This document shows, one piece after another, positions 37,383 to 47,904 of a stretch of DNA of 64,000 nt (its first letter is position 1; each line of letters starts with the position of its first letter). The DNA comes from Aliiglaciecola sp. LCG003 (GTDB taxonomy: Bacteria > Pseudomonadota > Gammaproteobacteria > Enterobacterales > Alteromonadaceae), in contig NZ_CP128185.1 in the NCBI RefSeq assembly GCF_030316135.1, forward strand, positions 3,906,001-3,970,000, written 5' to 3'. The notes under the pieces were generated by a model. It saw only the letters and a list, made by a program, of their open reading frames with translations. It did no database searches and had not been told where the DNA came from. The position numbers and the translations under genes are program-made.

Positions 37383-37530
37383 CGTAAATGTATCGCAACA
37401 GTGAGATTAAAATTAGGCAAAAATACTGTGCTTAATTACTGATTAAATCATCATTCGATGTTGTCGAAACGCTATCCGGCAATTACACTCACGCTGCACC
37501 TACTCATCATTTTTTCCCCAGGGGTTTTTC

Positions 37531-40500
37531 ATGCTTTTTGAAGGTAATTTAGTTACAAGTTGTCCGATTCGTCAGAAGATTCGCGATTTTTATCGAATTG
37601 ATGAAAATCTGGCGGTCGATCATATATTACCTGACGCTGAGGTGTCTGTTAGTGCCCGCAGCCGCGCATGGGAAAGAGCCAGAAAGATGGTGCTGCGCAT
37701 TCGTCGCGAGCAAGAAGGCCATGGCGGCGTCGATGCTTTGCTGAATGAATACTCATTATCTTCTGCCGAAGGCGTGGTACTGATGTGTCTGGCTGAAGCC
37801 CTTTTGCGTATTCCAGATAAAAAAACGCAGGATGCATTAATCCGTGACAAGTTATCCAAAGGTTCCTGGAGTTCTCACTTAGGCACCAGCGATTCAATGT
37901 TTGTAAATGCTTCCTCCTGGGGCTTGCTGTTAACCGGTAATATGGTGACATACACAGACCACCGTAAACGGGACAGTATAGGTTTACTTAAAAAAACCCT
38001 CGGAAAAATGGGCGAACCCGTGATCCGTAAAGCCATGAACATCGCCATGAAAGTGATGGGCAAACAATTCGTGATGGGCGAAAATATTGATGACGCCCTT
38101 GACCGTGCAGCAGAAAAAGAACAACAAGGTTACGTTTATTCCTACGATATGCTTGGAGAAGGTGCTCGCACCCGCGAAGATGCCCAAGGTTATTATGATG
38201 CTTATGTGACGGCCATACACGCCATTGGCAAAGCCGCCAAGGGACGAGGACCTAAACGCAGCCCAGGAATATCGGTAAAACTCTCAGCTATACATCCCCG
38301 ATACGAATTCACTAACCGTGAAGAAGTGCTACGTGAGATACCGGCGATGCTTAAATCATTATGTTTGCTAGCCAAGCAATATGATATTGGTTTGACGGTC
38401 GATGCTGAAGAAGCAGACCGCTTGGATATTTCATTGGATATCATTGAGATTGTATTCAGCGATCCAGAGTTGCAGAGCTGGACTGGTTTTGGACTTGCCG
38501 TACAGGCCTATCAAAAGCGCGCACTTTACGTCATCGACTGGTTGCGAGATTTAACCATCAAAACAGATCGCACTATGATGGTTAGACTAGTCAAAGGAGC
38601 CTATTGGGATACTGAAATCAAAAATGCCCAGAAAGAAGGTTTAGAACATTTCCCGGTGTTTACCCGCAAGTCTTCTACAGATGTATCTTACCATGCATGT
38701 GCTAATCGATTACTCGCCTACCGCGATACTATTTATCCACAGTTTGCCACTCACAACGCCTACAGTGCGTCAGTGATCCTCGAATTAGCCGGTGAAGATA
38801 AAGAAGGATTTGAATTTCAATGCTTACATGGCATGGGAGACAGTCTTTATGATCAAATCGTCACAGAAGAAAAAGTACAATGCCGAGTGTATGCACCCGT
38901 AGGTGAACATGAAGATTTGTTGGCTTATCTGGTAAGACGATTGCTAGAAAATGGGGCAAATTCTTCTTTTGTGAATGCCATAGTAGATGATACTAAGCCA
39001 GTTGAAGACTTACTCGAAGATCCAGTTGAGAAAACCCAACGGCTAAAATTCAAATATAATGATCAAATTCAAAAGCCTATCGATTTATACGGCCAAGAGC
39101 GCAACAATTCCAAAGGCTTAGATCTAACCGATATTAATAAAATTGCGCCATTGAAATTAGCCTTAGATCGTTGGCAGGAAGAGAACTGTAGTCTAGCAGC
39201 AGATACCGCCCAGTTGCATGCAGTACGTAATCCAGCTAACCACGACGAAGTCGTCGGCTATTTAAAATTTGACCAGCCCGATGAGATCAAACACAAACTT
39301 GACGTTGCTGATCAAACCTTTTTGAGTTGGTCAAATACTCCCGTGACTGAGCGCGCCGATATTCTCAGACGGACCGCAGACATATTAGAGCGTCACACTG
39401 ACGAATTAATTGCGCTGTGTATTAAAGAAGCGGGCAAGATTGCCAAAGATGCAGTAGATGAAATCAGAGAAGCAGTCGATTTTTGTCGCTACTATGCCGC
39501 CCGAGCAGAAGAGCTTAGCGAAGACACTAGACTGAGTCCACGGGGCGTGGTGCTTTGTATTAGCCCTTGGAACTTCCCATTGGCCATATTCTTGGGCCAA
39601 GTCGCTGCTGCGCTGGTTACCGGAAACACTGTGCTAGCTAAACCTGCCGAACAAACTAGTCTAATTGCCCTGCGTGCCACTGAGCTGATGGAAAATGTCG
39701 GCTTACCTAAAGGGGTAGTGCAAAGTGTAATAAACGTCGGATCAGTAGTGGGCGAGACCTTACTACCAGACCCACGTATTAAAGCAGTAATATTTACCGG
39801 GTCTACTGCTACCGGCAACTTAATATCCAGAGAGTTGGCCAAGCGCGGCAACGAACAAGTGCCCTTAATTGCAGAGACTGGTGGTCAAAACTGCATGATC
39901 GTCGATTCAACGGCCTTACCTGAACAGGTCATTGATGATGTAATTGCTTCGGGATTTCAAAGTGCCGGTCAACGTTGCTCAGCATTGCGAGTGTTGTTCG
40001 TGCAAGAAGATATCGCCGATACTATTATCAACATGCTAACGGGCGCACTGCGTGAACTGCGTCTGGGAGACCCTGCGCTGCTATCTACAGATGTAGGGCC
40101 AGTGATTGATAAAAAAGCCCTAGACAGTCTGCAACAACATGTTGAAGACATGCAAGATAAAGCCAAGTTACTGTTTGAGAGTAAACTTCCAGAAGACGCC
40201 CAACAAGGATACTTCTTTGCGCCGCGTCTTTACGAAATTGATAATATTAACAAGCTTAGCCGCGAAGTGTTCGGACCTTGTGTTCACATTGTTCGCTTCA
40301 AAGATAAGTACTTACAGAATGTAATTGAAGGTATCAATAGCACTGGTTTTGGCTTAACTATGGGGATCCACACCCGGATAGATGAAAAAGCGCAGGAACT
40401 GGCCAAACTATCCCGCGCCGGAAACGTCTATATTAACCGCAATATGATAGGCGCGATTGTAGGTGTGCAACCATTCGGTGGCCGTGGTCTGTCTGGTACG

Positions 40501-41328
40501 GGCCCCAAAGCTGGTGGTCCTAACTATTTGCCTCGCCTAATGCTTGAAAATGCGACGCCTTCTTTTGATAAAGCGAGCTCCAGCAGTCATACCCTTGTCA
40601 ACATTGCTAGCACCGCAGCCGACCAAAAAGCGGCTGCAGTTTTGATGCAAAATGCCGTTGCAACAGAAGCGAGCTGGCGTGAAACAGACCTAACTGCCAG
40701 AGTGTCTTGGGTGCGCCAATTGCTGGCCAAATTAGCCCGTGTCGATATTATCGATGAGTTAGCGGATAATTTAGATCAAACGCTAGCAATTTCTCGTGCG
40801 CAGTTAAGTAAAATCGAGAAAATGCTGAAAAACCCCAAAAATTTACCTGGGCCAACCGGTGAATCTAATACCCTGTATTTAGAGCCGCGCGGTGTGCTAG
40901 TGTGTTTCGCGGATGAACAGGTAACCTTTGAATATTGGACGCTGTCAATCGTGACTGCCCTTGCCACTGGTAATGTGGTAATAGCCGTAGTGTCTGACCT
41001 GTTCTTCGATGAAGCCAATGAGTTTAAAAACAAATGGGCCTCATTGGGTGCGCCAGATGCCGCTTTGCAAGTTGCTAAGTTGTCTCATTTGGAAACGCTT
41101 TTAGCGGCACCGGAATTGGCTGGCGTTGTGCTCGATAGCCAGAGTCATAGCAGAGCATTTATGTCACAAAAATTGGCCCAAAGAGATGGGGCAATATTGC
41201 CGGTAATCACGGCCGAATATCAAGACAACTTGATCCAGCGCTTGCTTACTGAGAAAACTATTAGCGTAGACACTACCGCATCTGGTGGGAATACTAAATT
41301 AATGACCTTAGAGGAAAGTGACGACTAG
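37531..41328 (+). CDS. putA: Bifunctional proline dehydrogenase / P5C dehydrogenase PutA (type B)
   Basis: PutA oxidises proline to glutamate in two steps, with FAD in the first and NAD in the second, and channels the intermediate. The 1265 residues begin directly with the alpha-helical region and proline dehydrogenase barrel (SYDMLGEGARTREDAQGYYDAY near 202, VKGAYWDTEIKNAQ near 358). They continue with the aldehyde dehydrogenase domain (CISPWNFPLAI near 676, catalytic cysteine near 816 in GQRCSALR). The last 230 residues are the C-terminal degenerate dehydrogenase-like domain (ending TTASGGNTKLMTLEES). The N-terminal ribbon-helix-helix DNA-binding domain of E. coli PutA is absent, which makes it a type B PutA that cannot repress its own gene. 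A terminator follows. Confidence 0.96.
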   Translation: MLFEGNLVTSCPIRQKIRDFYRIDENLAVDHILPDAEVSVSARSRAWERARKMVLRIRREQEGHGGVDALLNEYSLSSAEGVVLMCLAEALLRIPDKKTQDALIRDKLSKGSWSSHLGTSDSMFVNASSWGLLLTGNMVTYTDHRKRDSIGLLKKTLGKMGEPVIRKAMNIAMKVMGKQFVMGENIDDALDRAAEKEQQGYVYSYDMLGEGARTREDAQGYYDAYVTAIHAIGKAAKGRGPKRSPGISVKLSAIHPRYEFTNREEVLREIPAMLKSLCLLAKQYDIGLTVDAEEADRLDISLDIIEIVFSDPELQSWTGFGLAVQAYQKRALYVIDWLRDLTIKTDRTMMVRLVKGAYWDTEIKNAQKEGLEHFPVFTRKSSTDVSYHACANRLLAYRDTIYPQFATHNAYSASVILELAGEDKEGFEFQCLHGMGDSLYDQIVTEEKVQCRVYAPVGEHEDLLAYLVRRLLENGANSSFVNAIVDDTKPVEDLLEDPVEKTQRLKFKYNDQIQKPIDLYGQERNNSKGLDLTDINKIAPLKLALDRWQEENCSLAADTAQLHAVRNPANHDEVVGYLKFDQPDEIKHKLDVADQTFLSWSNTPVTERADILRRTADILERHTDELIALCIKEAGKIAKDAVDEIREAVDFCRYYAARAEELSEDTRLSPRGVVLCISPWNFPLAIFLGQVAAALVTGNTVLAKPAEQTSLIALRATELMENVGLPKGVVQSVINVGSVVGETLLPDPRIKAVIFTGSTATGNLISRELAKRGNEQVPLIAETGGQNCMIVDSTALPEQVIDDVIASGFQSAGQRCSALRVLFVQEDIADTIINMLTGALRELRLGDPALLSTDVGPVIDKKALDSLQQHVEDMQDKAKLLFESKLPEDAQQGYFFAPRLYEIDNINKLSREVFGPCVHIVRFKDKYLQNVIEGINSTGFGLTMGIHTRIDEKAQELAKLSRAGNVYINRNMIGAIVGVQPFGGRGLSGTGPKAGGPNYLPRLMLENATPSFDKASSSSHTLVNIASTAADQKAAAVLMQNAVATEASWRETDLTARVSWVRQLLAKLARVDIIDELADNLDQTLAISRAQLSKIEKMLKNPKNLPGPTGESNTLYLEPRGVLVCFADEQVTFEYWTLSIVTALATGNVVIAVVSDLFFDEANEFKNKWASLGAPDAALQVAKLSHLETLLAAPELAGVVLDSQSHSRAFMSQKLAQRDGAILPVITAEYQDNLIQRLLTEKTISVDTTASGGNTKLMTLEESDD

Positions 41329-41394
41329 GTTGTACAGTGTGTTAATGGCATTACAATTTAGTTTTAAAATAAAGGTTCAAGTCTAAGCATAACA

Positions 41395-41429
41395 AGCACT
41401 GCAACATCCATATTGCAGTGCTTTTTTTA
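41395..41429 (+). terminator. Rho-independent terminator after putA
   Basis: AGCACTGCAA and TTGCAGTGCT form a perfect 10-bp stem around an 8-base loop, followed by seven T residues. It lies about 65 bases after the putA stop. Confidence 0.88.
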
Positions 41430-41567
41430 TCTAACTGCAATTGAGCGGGTGCAAAACTAGCCGTAAAATGCGATACAACTTACCCTAGGCTTTAGGTCTT
41501 GTTCTTTCATGTTATGTTAGTCCAGTTGGCCAACATGCCACCGCCAAGCAATACAAGGAGTTTACCT

Positions 41568-42071
41568 ATGGTCATTCTTGCCAAATTGTTAAAAGCCCTT
41601 CATTCAGATGCTGGTCCATGGTCTCTAGCCTTTGGGATCGTATTGGGCATGATTTTTGGTTTAACGCCTCTAGTCAAACTACATAATCTATTCATCTTAT
41701 TTTTTGTGCTGTTTTTTCGAGTCAATTTGTCTACGTTTCTCGTTTCATGGGGAGCCTTTTCGCTGCTTGCATTTGGCTTGGATCCAGTAATGGATCTCCT
41801 AGGTGAGGTTATTTTAACCAATCAAAGTCTGCAGCCTATGTGGACTGCTTTATACAATACTGGTATTGGCCGCTTGAGTCAGTTTTATCACACTCTAACC
41901 ATGGGTAGTTTGGCACTTAGCTTAGGGTTGGCACCTGGTGTCCTATTTTTGAGTAAAATATTAGTAGTTCGATATCGCGTACATTTTCTCGCTTGGGTTG
42001 AACAATGGCGTATTGTTGAAATTATCAAAGGCAGCAAGGTTTATCAAATATACCAAGGATTCGGGGGCTAA
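41568..42071 (+). CDS. TIGR03546 family membrane protein
   Basis: The 167-residue protein starts at the ATG at 41568, with AAGGAG 7 bases upstream. The longer frame upstream has no such site. Several hydrophobic segments alternate (GPWSLAFGIVLGMIFGLTPL, LHNLFILFFVLFFRVNLS, FLVSWGAFSLLAFGLDPV, TMGSLALSLGLAPGVLFLSK). It matches the uncharacterised TIGR03546 family, which occurs directly before TIGR03545 genes in marine gammaproteobacteria. The partner follows after 2 bases. Function unknown. Confidence 0.87.
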   Translation: MVILAKLLKALHSDAGPWSLAFGIVLGMIFGLTPLVKLHNLFILFFVLFFRVNLSTFLVSWGAFSLLAFGLDPVMDLLGEVILTNQSLQPMWTALYNTGIGRLSQFYHTLTMGSLALSLGLAPGVLFLSKILVVRYRVHFLAWVEQWRIVEIIKGSKVYQIYQGFGG

Positions 42072-42073
42072 CA

Positions 42074-43828
42074 ATGCAAAAAATTATTCGCTGGCCGGGA
42101 CTGATTGGCTTCATTGTAGTGGTCGGTTTTATCGCCGCCATCTTAATTGTCTTTTTAGACACTTGGATAAGACTCGCTGCGACCAAAGGGTTAGAACAAG
42201 TTACTGGGGCTGAGGTGAACATTAGCAGTGTTTCACATCAGTTTTCACCTTTTGGTGTAACCTTCAACAAGGTGCAATTAACTGATCCAAAGCACCCCAG
42301 TCACAATCAATTCCAAGCGGATGAAATAACCGCGCTGATTGACCTTATGCCGCTGTTACTAAACAAAATCATTATCGATGATATGACGGTAACGGGTGTG
42401 GCCTTTAGTCAAGCGAGGGAGTCAACCGGTGATGTCTATCGTCAGCCTGGCGAGTCTTGGATAAAGGTTCCTGCTTTAGATCCGAATAACCTGCCCAGCG
42501 TAGATGAACTACTGGCTCGGTCCGGGTTAAAAACAACCACTGCGATTGAGCAGACCCAAGCTGCGTATGAGATGCACAATGCCATCTTGCAAGCCCAATA
42601 CGCTGCGCTGCCGCCGAAGGAAAAAATCCAAGAGTATAAAGGCCGTGTTGAAGCATTGACTGAAACAGACTATAAAAACCCCCTTGAATTAGCCGCCGCC
42701 AAAAAACAATTTGATGCCTTGAGCGAAGAACTCCAGCAAGATCGACAAAGGCTGATTGATTTTAAGCAAGCGGTGACTCAAGCAAGACAAGATTTAGGCA
42801 CTAAGGTCGCGGATTTGAAAGCCGCACCAGCAACGGACTATGAACAGCTGAAAAGGTTGATTGCAGGCGATCAAGCTGCCATAGAAGATGTAACAAGAAT
42901 GATTTTTGGGGATAAAGCGGCCCTGTGGAGTGATTACCTTCTGAGCGCATATAAAGTTGCAGCGCCGATGCTCAAAGATCGCCAAGAACAACAGCAACAA
43001 CGCCTGAACGGCAGGTGGGTAGCATTTTCCGACCAAGCAAAGCTGCCGGATGTTTGGATTAAAAATGCAGATATTTCAATGCGCTGGCAACAAGAAAACA
43101 TCGCATCACAATGGCACAACATTACCCACCAACACGACATTATTGGTTTACCGACTACTTTTAAAATTGATTCAGCATCAAGTGCGTTGTGGCAGTCATT
43201 AAAAGTAAAGGGAGACTTTAGGTTGTCGGCTTTAGGGGTTGAAGCGAATCAGCAATGGAATTTACTAGGCATTAGATTAGCTGACTTACCGTTACTGGAT
43301 GAGCAAAGACTGACTACCAAAATTGACTCCGCATTATTAGGTAGCGCAGGTTCACTATCGGTCAAAAACGGGCTAATGAACGGCGCTGGTACTATTGATT
43401 TATCCCAATTAGCAATGAGTGCCGAGGGTAGCAACAATTTAACTAAGGTGATCGCAGAAACTTTGACAGGACTCAATGGGCTAAAAATCAGTACTAATAT
43501 TAGCGGAAATTTTGACGATCCCGAGGTGTCATTCCGTTCTGATTTGGATAGACGTCTTGGCCAAGCAATGGTTACGAGCTTAACTGGTGATCAGCAAAGT
43601 AAATTATCTGAGTTGAAAGTTAAATTGGAAGATAAAACCAAAGGCGTATTAGGTAAAAAAAACGGTCAACTAAACCAATGGCTTGATTGGCAAAAGTTGG
43701 CTGACGGTGATATGGCTAGCATAGAGACCATGCTAGGTGTGCAATTTAATAACGTCGTTGACGAACAAAAAGATAAGATCAAAGACAAGTTGAAGGATAA
43801 ATTAAAAGATAAGTTATTCGGCAATTAA
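42074..43828 (+). CDS. TIGR03545 family protein
   Basis: The 584-residue protein has one N-terminal membrane helix (GLIGFIVVVGFIAAILIVFL). A long exported region follows: beta-rich at first (TGAEVNISSVSHQFSPFGVTF, AsmA-like in look), then a coiled coil (KKQFDALSEELQQDRQRLIDF), and a second beta-rich part. The C-terminus is a lysine-aspartate tandem repeat (KDKLKDKLKDKLF). It belongs to the uncharacterised TIGR03545 family and is co-translated with TIGR03546. The AsmA-like part suggests a role in lipid or envelope transport, which is inference. Confidence 0.87.
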   Translation: MQKIIRWPGLIGFIVVVGFIAAILIVFLDTWIRLAATKGLEQVTGAEVNISSVSHQFSPFGVTFNKVQLTDPKHPSHNQFQADEITALIDLMPLLLNKIIIDDMTVTGVAFSQARESTGDVYRQPGESWIKVPALDPNNLPSVDELLARSGLKTTTAIEQTQAAYEMHNAILQAQYAALPPKEKIQEYKGRVEALTETDYKNPLELAAAKKQFDALSEELQQDRQRLIDFKQAVTQARQDLGTKVADLKAAPATDYEQLKRLIAGDQAAIEDVTRMIFGDKAALWSDYLLSAYKVAAPMLKDRQEQQQQRLNGRWVAFSDQAKLPDVWIKNADISMRWQQENIASQWHNITHQHDIIGLPTTFKIDSASSALWQSLKVKGDFRLSALGVEANQQWNLLGIRLADLPLLDEQRLTTKIDSALLGSAGSLSVKNGLMNGAGTIDLSQLAMSAEGSNNLTKVIAETLTGLNGLKISTNISGNFDDPEVSFRSDLDRRLGQAMVTSLTGDQQSKLSELKVKLEDKTKGVLGKKNGQLNQWLDWQKLADGDMASIETMLGVQFNNVVDEQKDKIKDKLKDKLKDKLFGN

Positions 43829-43860
43829 TTTAGCAACTGAAAACTAACCCTAAACCTTCA

Positions 43861-43887
43861 GGATACGTCAGTTGCACTGGCGTATCC
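43861..43887. repeat. Near-perfect 12-bp hairpin upstream of ftsB
   Basis: GGATACGTCAGT and ACTGGCGTATCC pair with one wobble around a 3-base loop. The hairpin lies between the TIGR03545 gene and ftsB and has no T tail on either strand. It may act as a terminator-like or processing element. Confidence 0.5.
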
Positions 43888-43942
43888 GCGCAGATCTCGG
43901 CATAATAAGATTTCTTTTCAGCAGGCATGAGGCAAACATTTC

Positions 43943-44221
43943 GTGAAATGGCTAACCATTACACTACTGAGTTTATTAGTATTGCTTCAGTATCGCCTGT
44001 GGTTCGGCAAAAATAGCATTCCTGATTATGTTGAGATAAAGCAACAAGTCACCGAACAACAACAGCACAATAGCAATCTGCAACAACGAAATAGTTTGCT
44101 CATCGCCGATATTAGAGATTTAAAAATGGGTGTTGAAGCGATGGAGGAACGAGCGAGAAATGAGCTCGGCCTGATCAAAGAAGGTGAAACATTTTACCGA
44201 ATCTTGCCCTCTCAAGAGTAG
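43943..44221 (+). CDS. ftsB: Cell division protein FtsB
   Basis: FtsB is a bitopic inner-membrane protein that forms the FtsQLB complex at the division septum. The 92-residue protein starts with GTG. It has a short cytoplasmic end, one membrane helix ([20 protein letters not shown]), then a coiled coil ([25 protein letters not shown]) and the conserved ending [20 protein letters not shown]. It is followed by ispD after 8 bases, the standard order in gammaproteobacteria. Confidence 0.95.
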   Translation: MKWLTITLLSLLVLLQYRLWFGKNSIPDYVEIKQQVTEQQQHNSNLQQRNSLLIADIRDLKMGVEAMEERARNELGLIKEGETFYRILPSQE

Positions 44222-44229
44222 TATCTTAT

Positions 44230-44922
44230 ATGTCCATATTGCCCCACTTCACCGTTATAGTTCCCGCCGCGGGTGTGGGCAAAAGAATGCAGGCCGATCG
44301 GCCCAAGCAATACTTGATGATTGAGGATAAAACGGTGCTTGAGCACACCTTGGATAAACTTATCAGTCACCCCCGTATAGCACATGTAGTGGTGGTGCTT
44401 GATCCACTAGACCCTTATTTTGATGCATTGCCCTGCAAAGATGCACCTTGGCTTAGCCGTGTTGATGGCGGCAAAGAACGAGCGGATTCGGTCCTCGCTG
44501 GGTTAAAGAGCCTCACTGAACAACCTTGGGTGTTAGTCCACGATGCAGCTAGACCTTGTGTTAGTCATCAGGATTTGGACAGCCTACTTGCACTCACACA
44601 CAAACAGCAAGGCGGCATTTTAGCCTGCCCGGTGCGGGATACCATGAAAAGAGCCAAAAGCGATTCAGCCACGATAGCCAGTACTGTTGACCGAGAAGGG
44701 TTATGGCACGCATTGACACCACAACTCTTTCCTTTAGCAGAGTTAACTCAGGCACTTTCTAGCAGTTTACACCAAGGCGTCAATATTACCGATGAAGCCT
44801 CTGCAATGGAATGGGCAGGTTTTGACGTCAAGCTAGTTGAAGGCAGTGATCGCAACATCAAAATTACCCGGCCAAATGATTTAGCATTGGCCTCATTTTA
44901 TTTATCACAGGACAAAAAATGA
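44230..44922 (+). CDS. ispD: 2-C-methyl-D-erythritol 4-phosphate cytidylyltransferase
   Basis: IspD couples CTP to methylerythritol phosphate in the non-mevalonate isoprenoid pathway. The 230-residue protein shows [21 protein letters not shown] near the N-terminus (nucleotide binding), [12 protein letters not shown], and the substrate-binding segment [12 protein letters not shown]. The stop overlaps the ispF start by 4 bases (ATGA). Confidence 0.96.
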   Translation: MSILPHFTVIVPAAGVGKRMQADRPKQYLMIEDKTVLEHTLDKLISHPRIAHVVVVLDPLDPYFDALPCKDAPWLSRVDGGKERADSVLAGLKSLTEQPWVLVHDAARPCVSHQDLDSLLALTHKQQGGILACPVRDTMKRAKSDSATIASTVDREGLWHALTPQLFPLAELTQALSSSLHQGVNITDEASAMEWAGFDVKLVEGSDRNIKITRPNDLALASFYLSQDKK

Positions 44923-45404
44923 TTCGTATTGGTCATGGTTACGACGTACATAAATTCGGTGGCAAAGGCCCGATAACAATTTGTGGCGAAGCCATTGAAT
45001 TTGAATTCGGTCTAGTGGCTCATTCAGATGGAGATGTTGCGCTGCATGCTTTGTGTGACGCGCTGTTAGGCGCGATAGCACTAGGCGACATCGGAAAACA
45101 TTTTCCAGACACCGACTCACAATACGCAGGTGCTGATAGTCGAGCATTACTCAAGCACGTATATCTATTGGTTAAACAAAAAGGCTACCGCTTGGGTAAT
45201 GTGGACTTAACCATTATTGCTCAAGCGCCGAAAATGGTACCCCACATAAATAACATGTGTCGAAATATCGCCCAAGATTTGAATGCTGAATTAAGCCAAG
45301 TTAACGTGAAAGCCACCACCACAGAAACACTAGGCTTCACGGGCCGAAAAGAAGGCATCGCCTGTCACGCTGTAGTGCTTTTACAGGCGACGCAGCATGG
45401 TTGA
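44919..45404 (+). CDS. ispF: 2-C-methyl-D-erythritol 2,4-cyclodiphosphate synthase
   Basis: IspF forms the cyclic diphosphate, the step after IspE. The 161-residue protein has the metal ligands D9, H11 ([11 protein letters not shown]) and H43 ([19 protein letters not shown]), and the terminal [22 protein letters not shown]. It overlaps ispD by 4 bases and truD by 8, which suggests coupled translation. Confidence 0.96.
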   Translation: MIRIGHGYDVHKFGGKGPITICGEAIEFEFGLVAHSDGDVALHALCDALLGAIALGDIGKHFPDTDSQYAGADSRALLKHVYLLVKQKGYRLGNVDLTIIAQAPKMVPHINNMCRNIAQDLNAELSQVNVKATTTETLGFTGRKEGIACHAVVLLQATQHG

Positions 45405-46443
45405 GCTGAGTATCGACAACTGGGGTTATTGGCAAGGAAAACCCCCAGCAACAGGAGCACTTAAAGCTCACCCAGAAGATTTCGTGGTTAAAGAAGTATT
45501 GGGCTATGAACCCGATGGTCAAGGGGAACATATTTATCTGTGGGTGGAAAAAAGCGGTCTCAATACTGCGTATGTCGCAGAACAGTTGGCCAAGTTTTGC
45601 CAACTTCCTTTAAGAGCCATTACCTATGCCGGACGCAAAGACAAACATGCTCTGACCCAGCAATGGTTTGGCGTGCATATGCCGGGCAAAAAAGGGTTCG
45701 ATTGGGACAAGTTAAATTTGGCTGGATTAATTGTCCTTGAAGTACATCGTCATTCTAAAAAGCTGCGGGTCGGCAATCTCAAAGGCAACCGCTTCGAGTT
45801 AACTGTGCGTGACCTAAGTAGTGACGACCAAATACAACAGCGTCTGGAAACTATCGCACAGCATGGCGTGCCTAATTACTTCGGACCCCAGCGTTTTGGC
45901 GAGACACGCCATCATTCACAAGGAGGAAATCTTGCCCTTGCACAAGGCATGCTCAACGGGGAACCCGTACGTAATCGCAATAAACGCTCAATGGCAATTT
46001 CAGCTTTGCGCTCTTGGCTATTTAATCAGTATGTCGAACAGCGACGCAGTGAAAATAAATTAGATCAAGCATTGCTAGGTGATGTGTGTATTTTATCCGG
46101 CAGTAATAGCTTTTTTTGTGTCCAGCAACAAGACACCGATATTGCTGCAAGGCTTGCTAGCGACGATATAAAATTATCAGCGCCGATGTGGGGAGCTGGT
46201 GAATTGGCCAGTGAGCAGCAGGCTAAGCAATATGAGCTAGGGGTAGCTGCTAAATACCCCGAAGTTTGTAGTGCACTAGCTGATTTGGGACTTAAACAAG
46301 AGCGGCGGGCCATAGTACTTAAACCGCAAGATTTGCAATGGCAAATTGAGTCGAATACGCTAAAGGTCCAATTTATGTTACCCGCAGGATGTTTTGCAAC
46401 ATCCGTATTGCGCGAAGTCATTAATACCGCTGAGACGAGTTAA
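45397..46443 (+). CDS. truD: tRNA pseudouridine(13) synthase TruD
   Basis: TruD makes pseudouridine at position 13 of tRNA-Glu. The 348-residue protein has the catalytic aspartate D82 in [16 protein letters not shown], and the signature [19 protein letters not shown] around residue 160. The C-terminus SVLREVINT matches the family. It overlaps ispF by 8 bases and is followed by surE after 2. Confidence 0.95.
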   Translation: MVELSIDNWGYWQGKPPATGALKAHPEDFVVKEVLGYEPDGQGEHIYLWVEKSGLNTAYVAEQLAKFCQLPLRAITYAGRKDKHALTQQWFGVHMPGKKGFDWDKLNLAGLIVLEVHRHSKKLRVGNLKGNRFELTVRDLSSDDQIQQRLETIAQHGVPNYFGPQRFGETRHHSQGGNLALAQGMLNGEPVRNRNKRSMAISALRSWLFNQYVEQRRSENKLDQALLGDVCILSGSNSFFCVQQQDTDIAARLASDDIKLSAPMWGAGELASEQQAKQYELGVAAKYPEVCSALADLGLKQERRAIVLKPQDLQWQIESNTLKVQFMLPAGCFATSVLREVINTAETS

Positions 46444-46445
46444 TT

Positions 46446-47201
46446 ATGCATATTTTATTAAGTAATGATGACGGCGTATTCGCACAGGGTTTAGCGAGTT
46501 TATATGCCCAATTGAGCCAACATTATGACGTAACCGTTATCGCCCCAGAAAGCAATTGCAGTGCGCAAAGCAATGCCTTATCTATCCGCAAACCGCTGCG
46601 TATCGAAAAGCAACAGAATGGTTTTTATTCAGTTAACGGAACACCTTCAGATTGTGTGCACTTAGGCATTAATCAATTTATGCAAACAGACCCTGCATTG
46701 GTGATATCGGGTATTAATCATGGCCCAAATCTTGGAGATGATGTGATTTACTCGGGCACAGTTGCCGCCGCAACCGAAGGACGCTACATGGGCTTACCGG
46801 CCATCGCAGTATCGCTAGCGGGGGATAGTTGTGAGAACTTCGATAGTGCGGCACGCATAGTGTTAGATATAGTCAAACACTTGCAACAACACCCGCTCGC
46901 AGCGAACCAAATTCTGAATGTAAATGTACCTGATCTCCCTTATGAGTCCATTCAAGGCATAGAAGTCACCCGTCAGGGTCGTCGCCATCGCGCAGAATCC
47001 ATGATAAAAGATACCGACCCATTCGGTAATGACATTTATTGGTACGGTCCAGTGGGACTTGAGCAAGATGCCGGCCCAGGCACAGACTTTCATGCTATTG
47101 CTCATCAACAGTGTTCAGTGACACCATTGAGCGTGGACATGACGGCTTATCATAGCCTTGAAGAAATGAAAAACTGGTTAAATAAGAAAATTAAAAGTTA
47201 A
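46446..47201 (+). CDS. surE: 5'/3'-nucleotidase SurE
   Basis: SurE dephosphorylates nucleoside monophosphates and is linked to stationary-phase survival. The 251-residue protein has the metal-binding pair D8-D9 in LLSNDDGVFAQG, the motif APESNCSAQSNALSI, and VISGINHGPNLGDDVIYSGTV. It lies in the surE-pcm-nlpD-rpoS order, 36 bases before pcm. Confidence 0.96.
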   Translation: MHILLSNDDGVFAQGLASLYAQLSQHYDVTVIAPESNCSAQSNALSIRKPLRIEKQQNGFYSVNGTPSDCVHLGINQFMQTDPALVISGINHGPNLGDDVIYSGTVAAATEGRYMGLPAIAVSLAGDSCENFDSAARIVLDIVKHLQQHPLAANQILNVNVPDLPYESIQGIEVTRQGRRHRAESMIKDTDPFGNDIYWYGPVGLEQDAGPGTDFHAIAHQQCSVTPLSVDMTAYHSLEEMKNWLNKKIKS

Positions 47202-47237
47202 ACATATGAATATTATTAACGAACCACAAGGACAGCT

Positions 47238-47876
47238 ATGACTCGCGTGACCAGAAAAGGAGAATCCCTCGCCCAGTTACTAAAAGCAGAAGGGATAAAA
47301 GAACCGCGGGTGCTGCAGGCTGTTGCTGCCACACCAAGAGAGCTATTTTTGCCGGATGCATTACATCATAAGGCATACCAAAATACTGCGCTCCCCATTG
47401 GCCAAGGTCAAACCATTTCGCAGCCGTATATAGTGGCTAAAATGACCGAGTTACTACTCAATTCTGATGCTGGCAATCAGTCAGTACTAGAAATAGGCAC
47501 GGGCTCTGGCTACCAAACGGCCATCTTGGCGCAGATCTTCAGCAAAGTATTCAGTGTTGAACGGATCAAAGCCTTACAATTTCAGGCCAAACGCCGTATG
47601 AATCAACTCGATTTGCACAATGTATCTATGAAGCATGGCGATGGCTGGAAAGGTTGGGCCAACAAGGGACCATTTGACGGCATTATAGTAACCGCTGCAG
47701 CCAGTCACATGCCAACTGACTTGTACCAGCAATTAAACGATGGCGGAATGCTGGTGATCCCGATTGGCACCGACGAACAAAAACTACACTGCGTTACCCG
47801 TCATGGTGACGAGTTTACTAGCCAAGTGATTGAGGCGGTAAGATTCGTGCCTCTTGTCGCTGGTGATATTATTTAA
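47238..47876 (+). CDS. pcm: Protein-L-isoaspartate O-methyltransferase
   Basis: Pcm methylates isoaspartyl residues to start repair of aged proteins. The 212-residue protein has the SAM motif [16 protein letters not shown] (around residue 80), the preceding [12 protein letters not shown] and the later [14 protein letters not shown]. It follows surE, with AAGGACAG before the ATG. Confidence 0.96.
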   Translation: MTRVTRKGESLAQLLKAEGIKEPRVLQAVAATPRELFLPDALHHKAYQNTALPIGQGQTISQPYIVAKMTELLLNSDAGNQSVLEIGTGSGYQTAILAQIFSKVFSVERIKALQFQAKRRMNQLDLHNVSMKHGDGWKGWANKGPFDGIIVTAAASHMPTDLYQQLNDGGMLVIPIGTDEQKLHCVTRHGDEFTSQVIEAVRFVPLVAGDII

Positions 47877-47904
47877 TTTTCATTACACCTAGGATGTTAC
47901 TAAC

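Noticed and set aside
43783-43828. Short tandem repeat encoding KDKLKDKL at the end of the TIGR03545 gene
   Set aside because: It is within the coding region and typical of a charged repeat tail, not a separate element.
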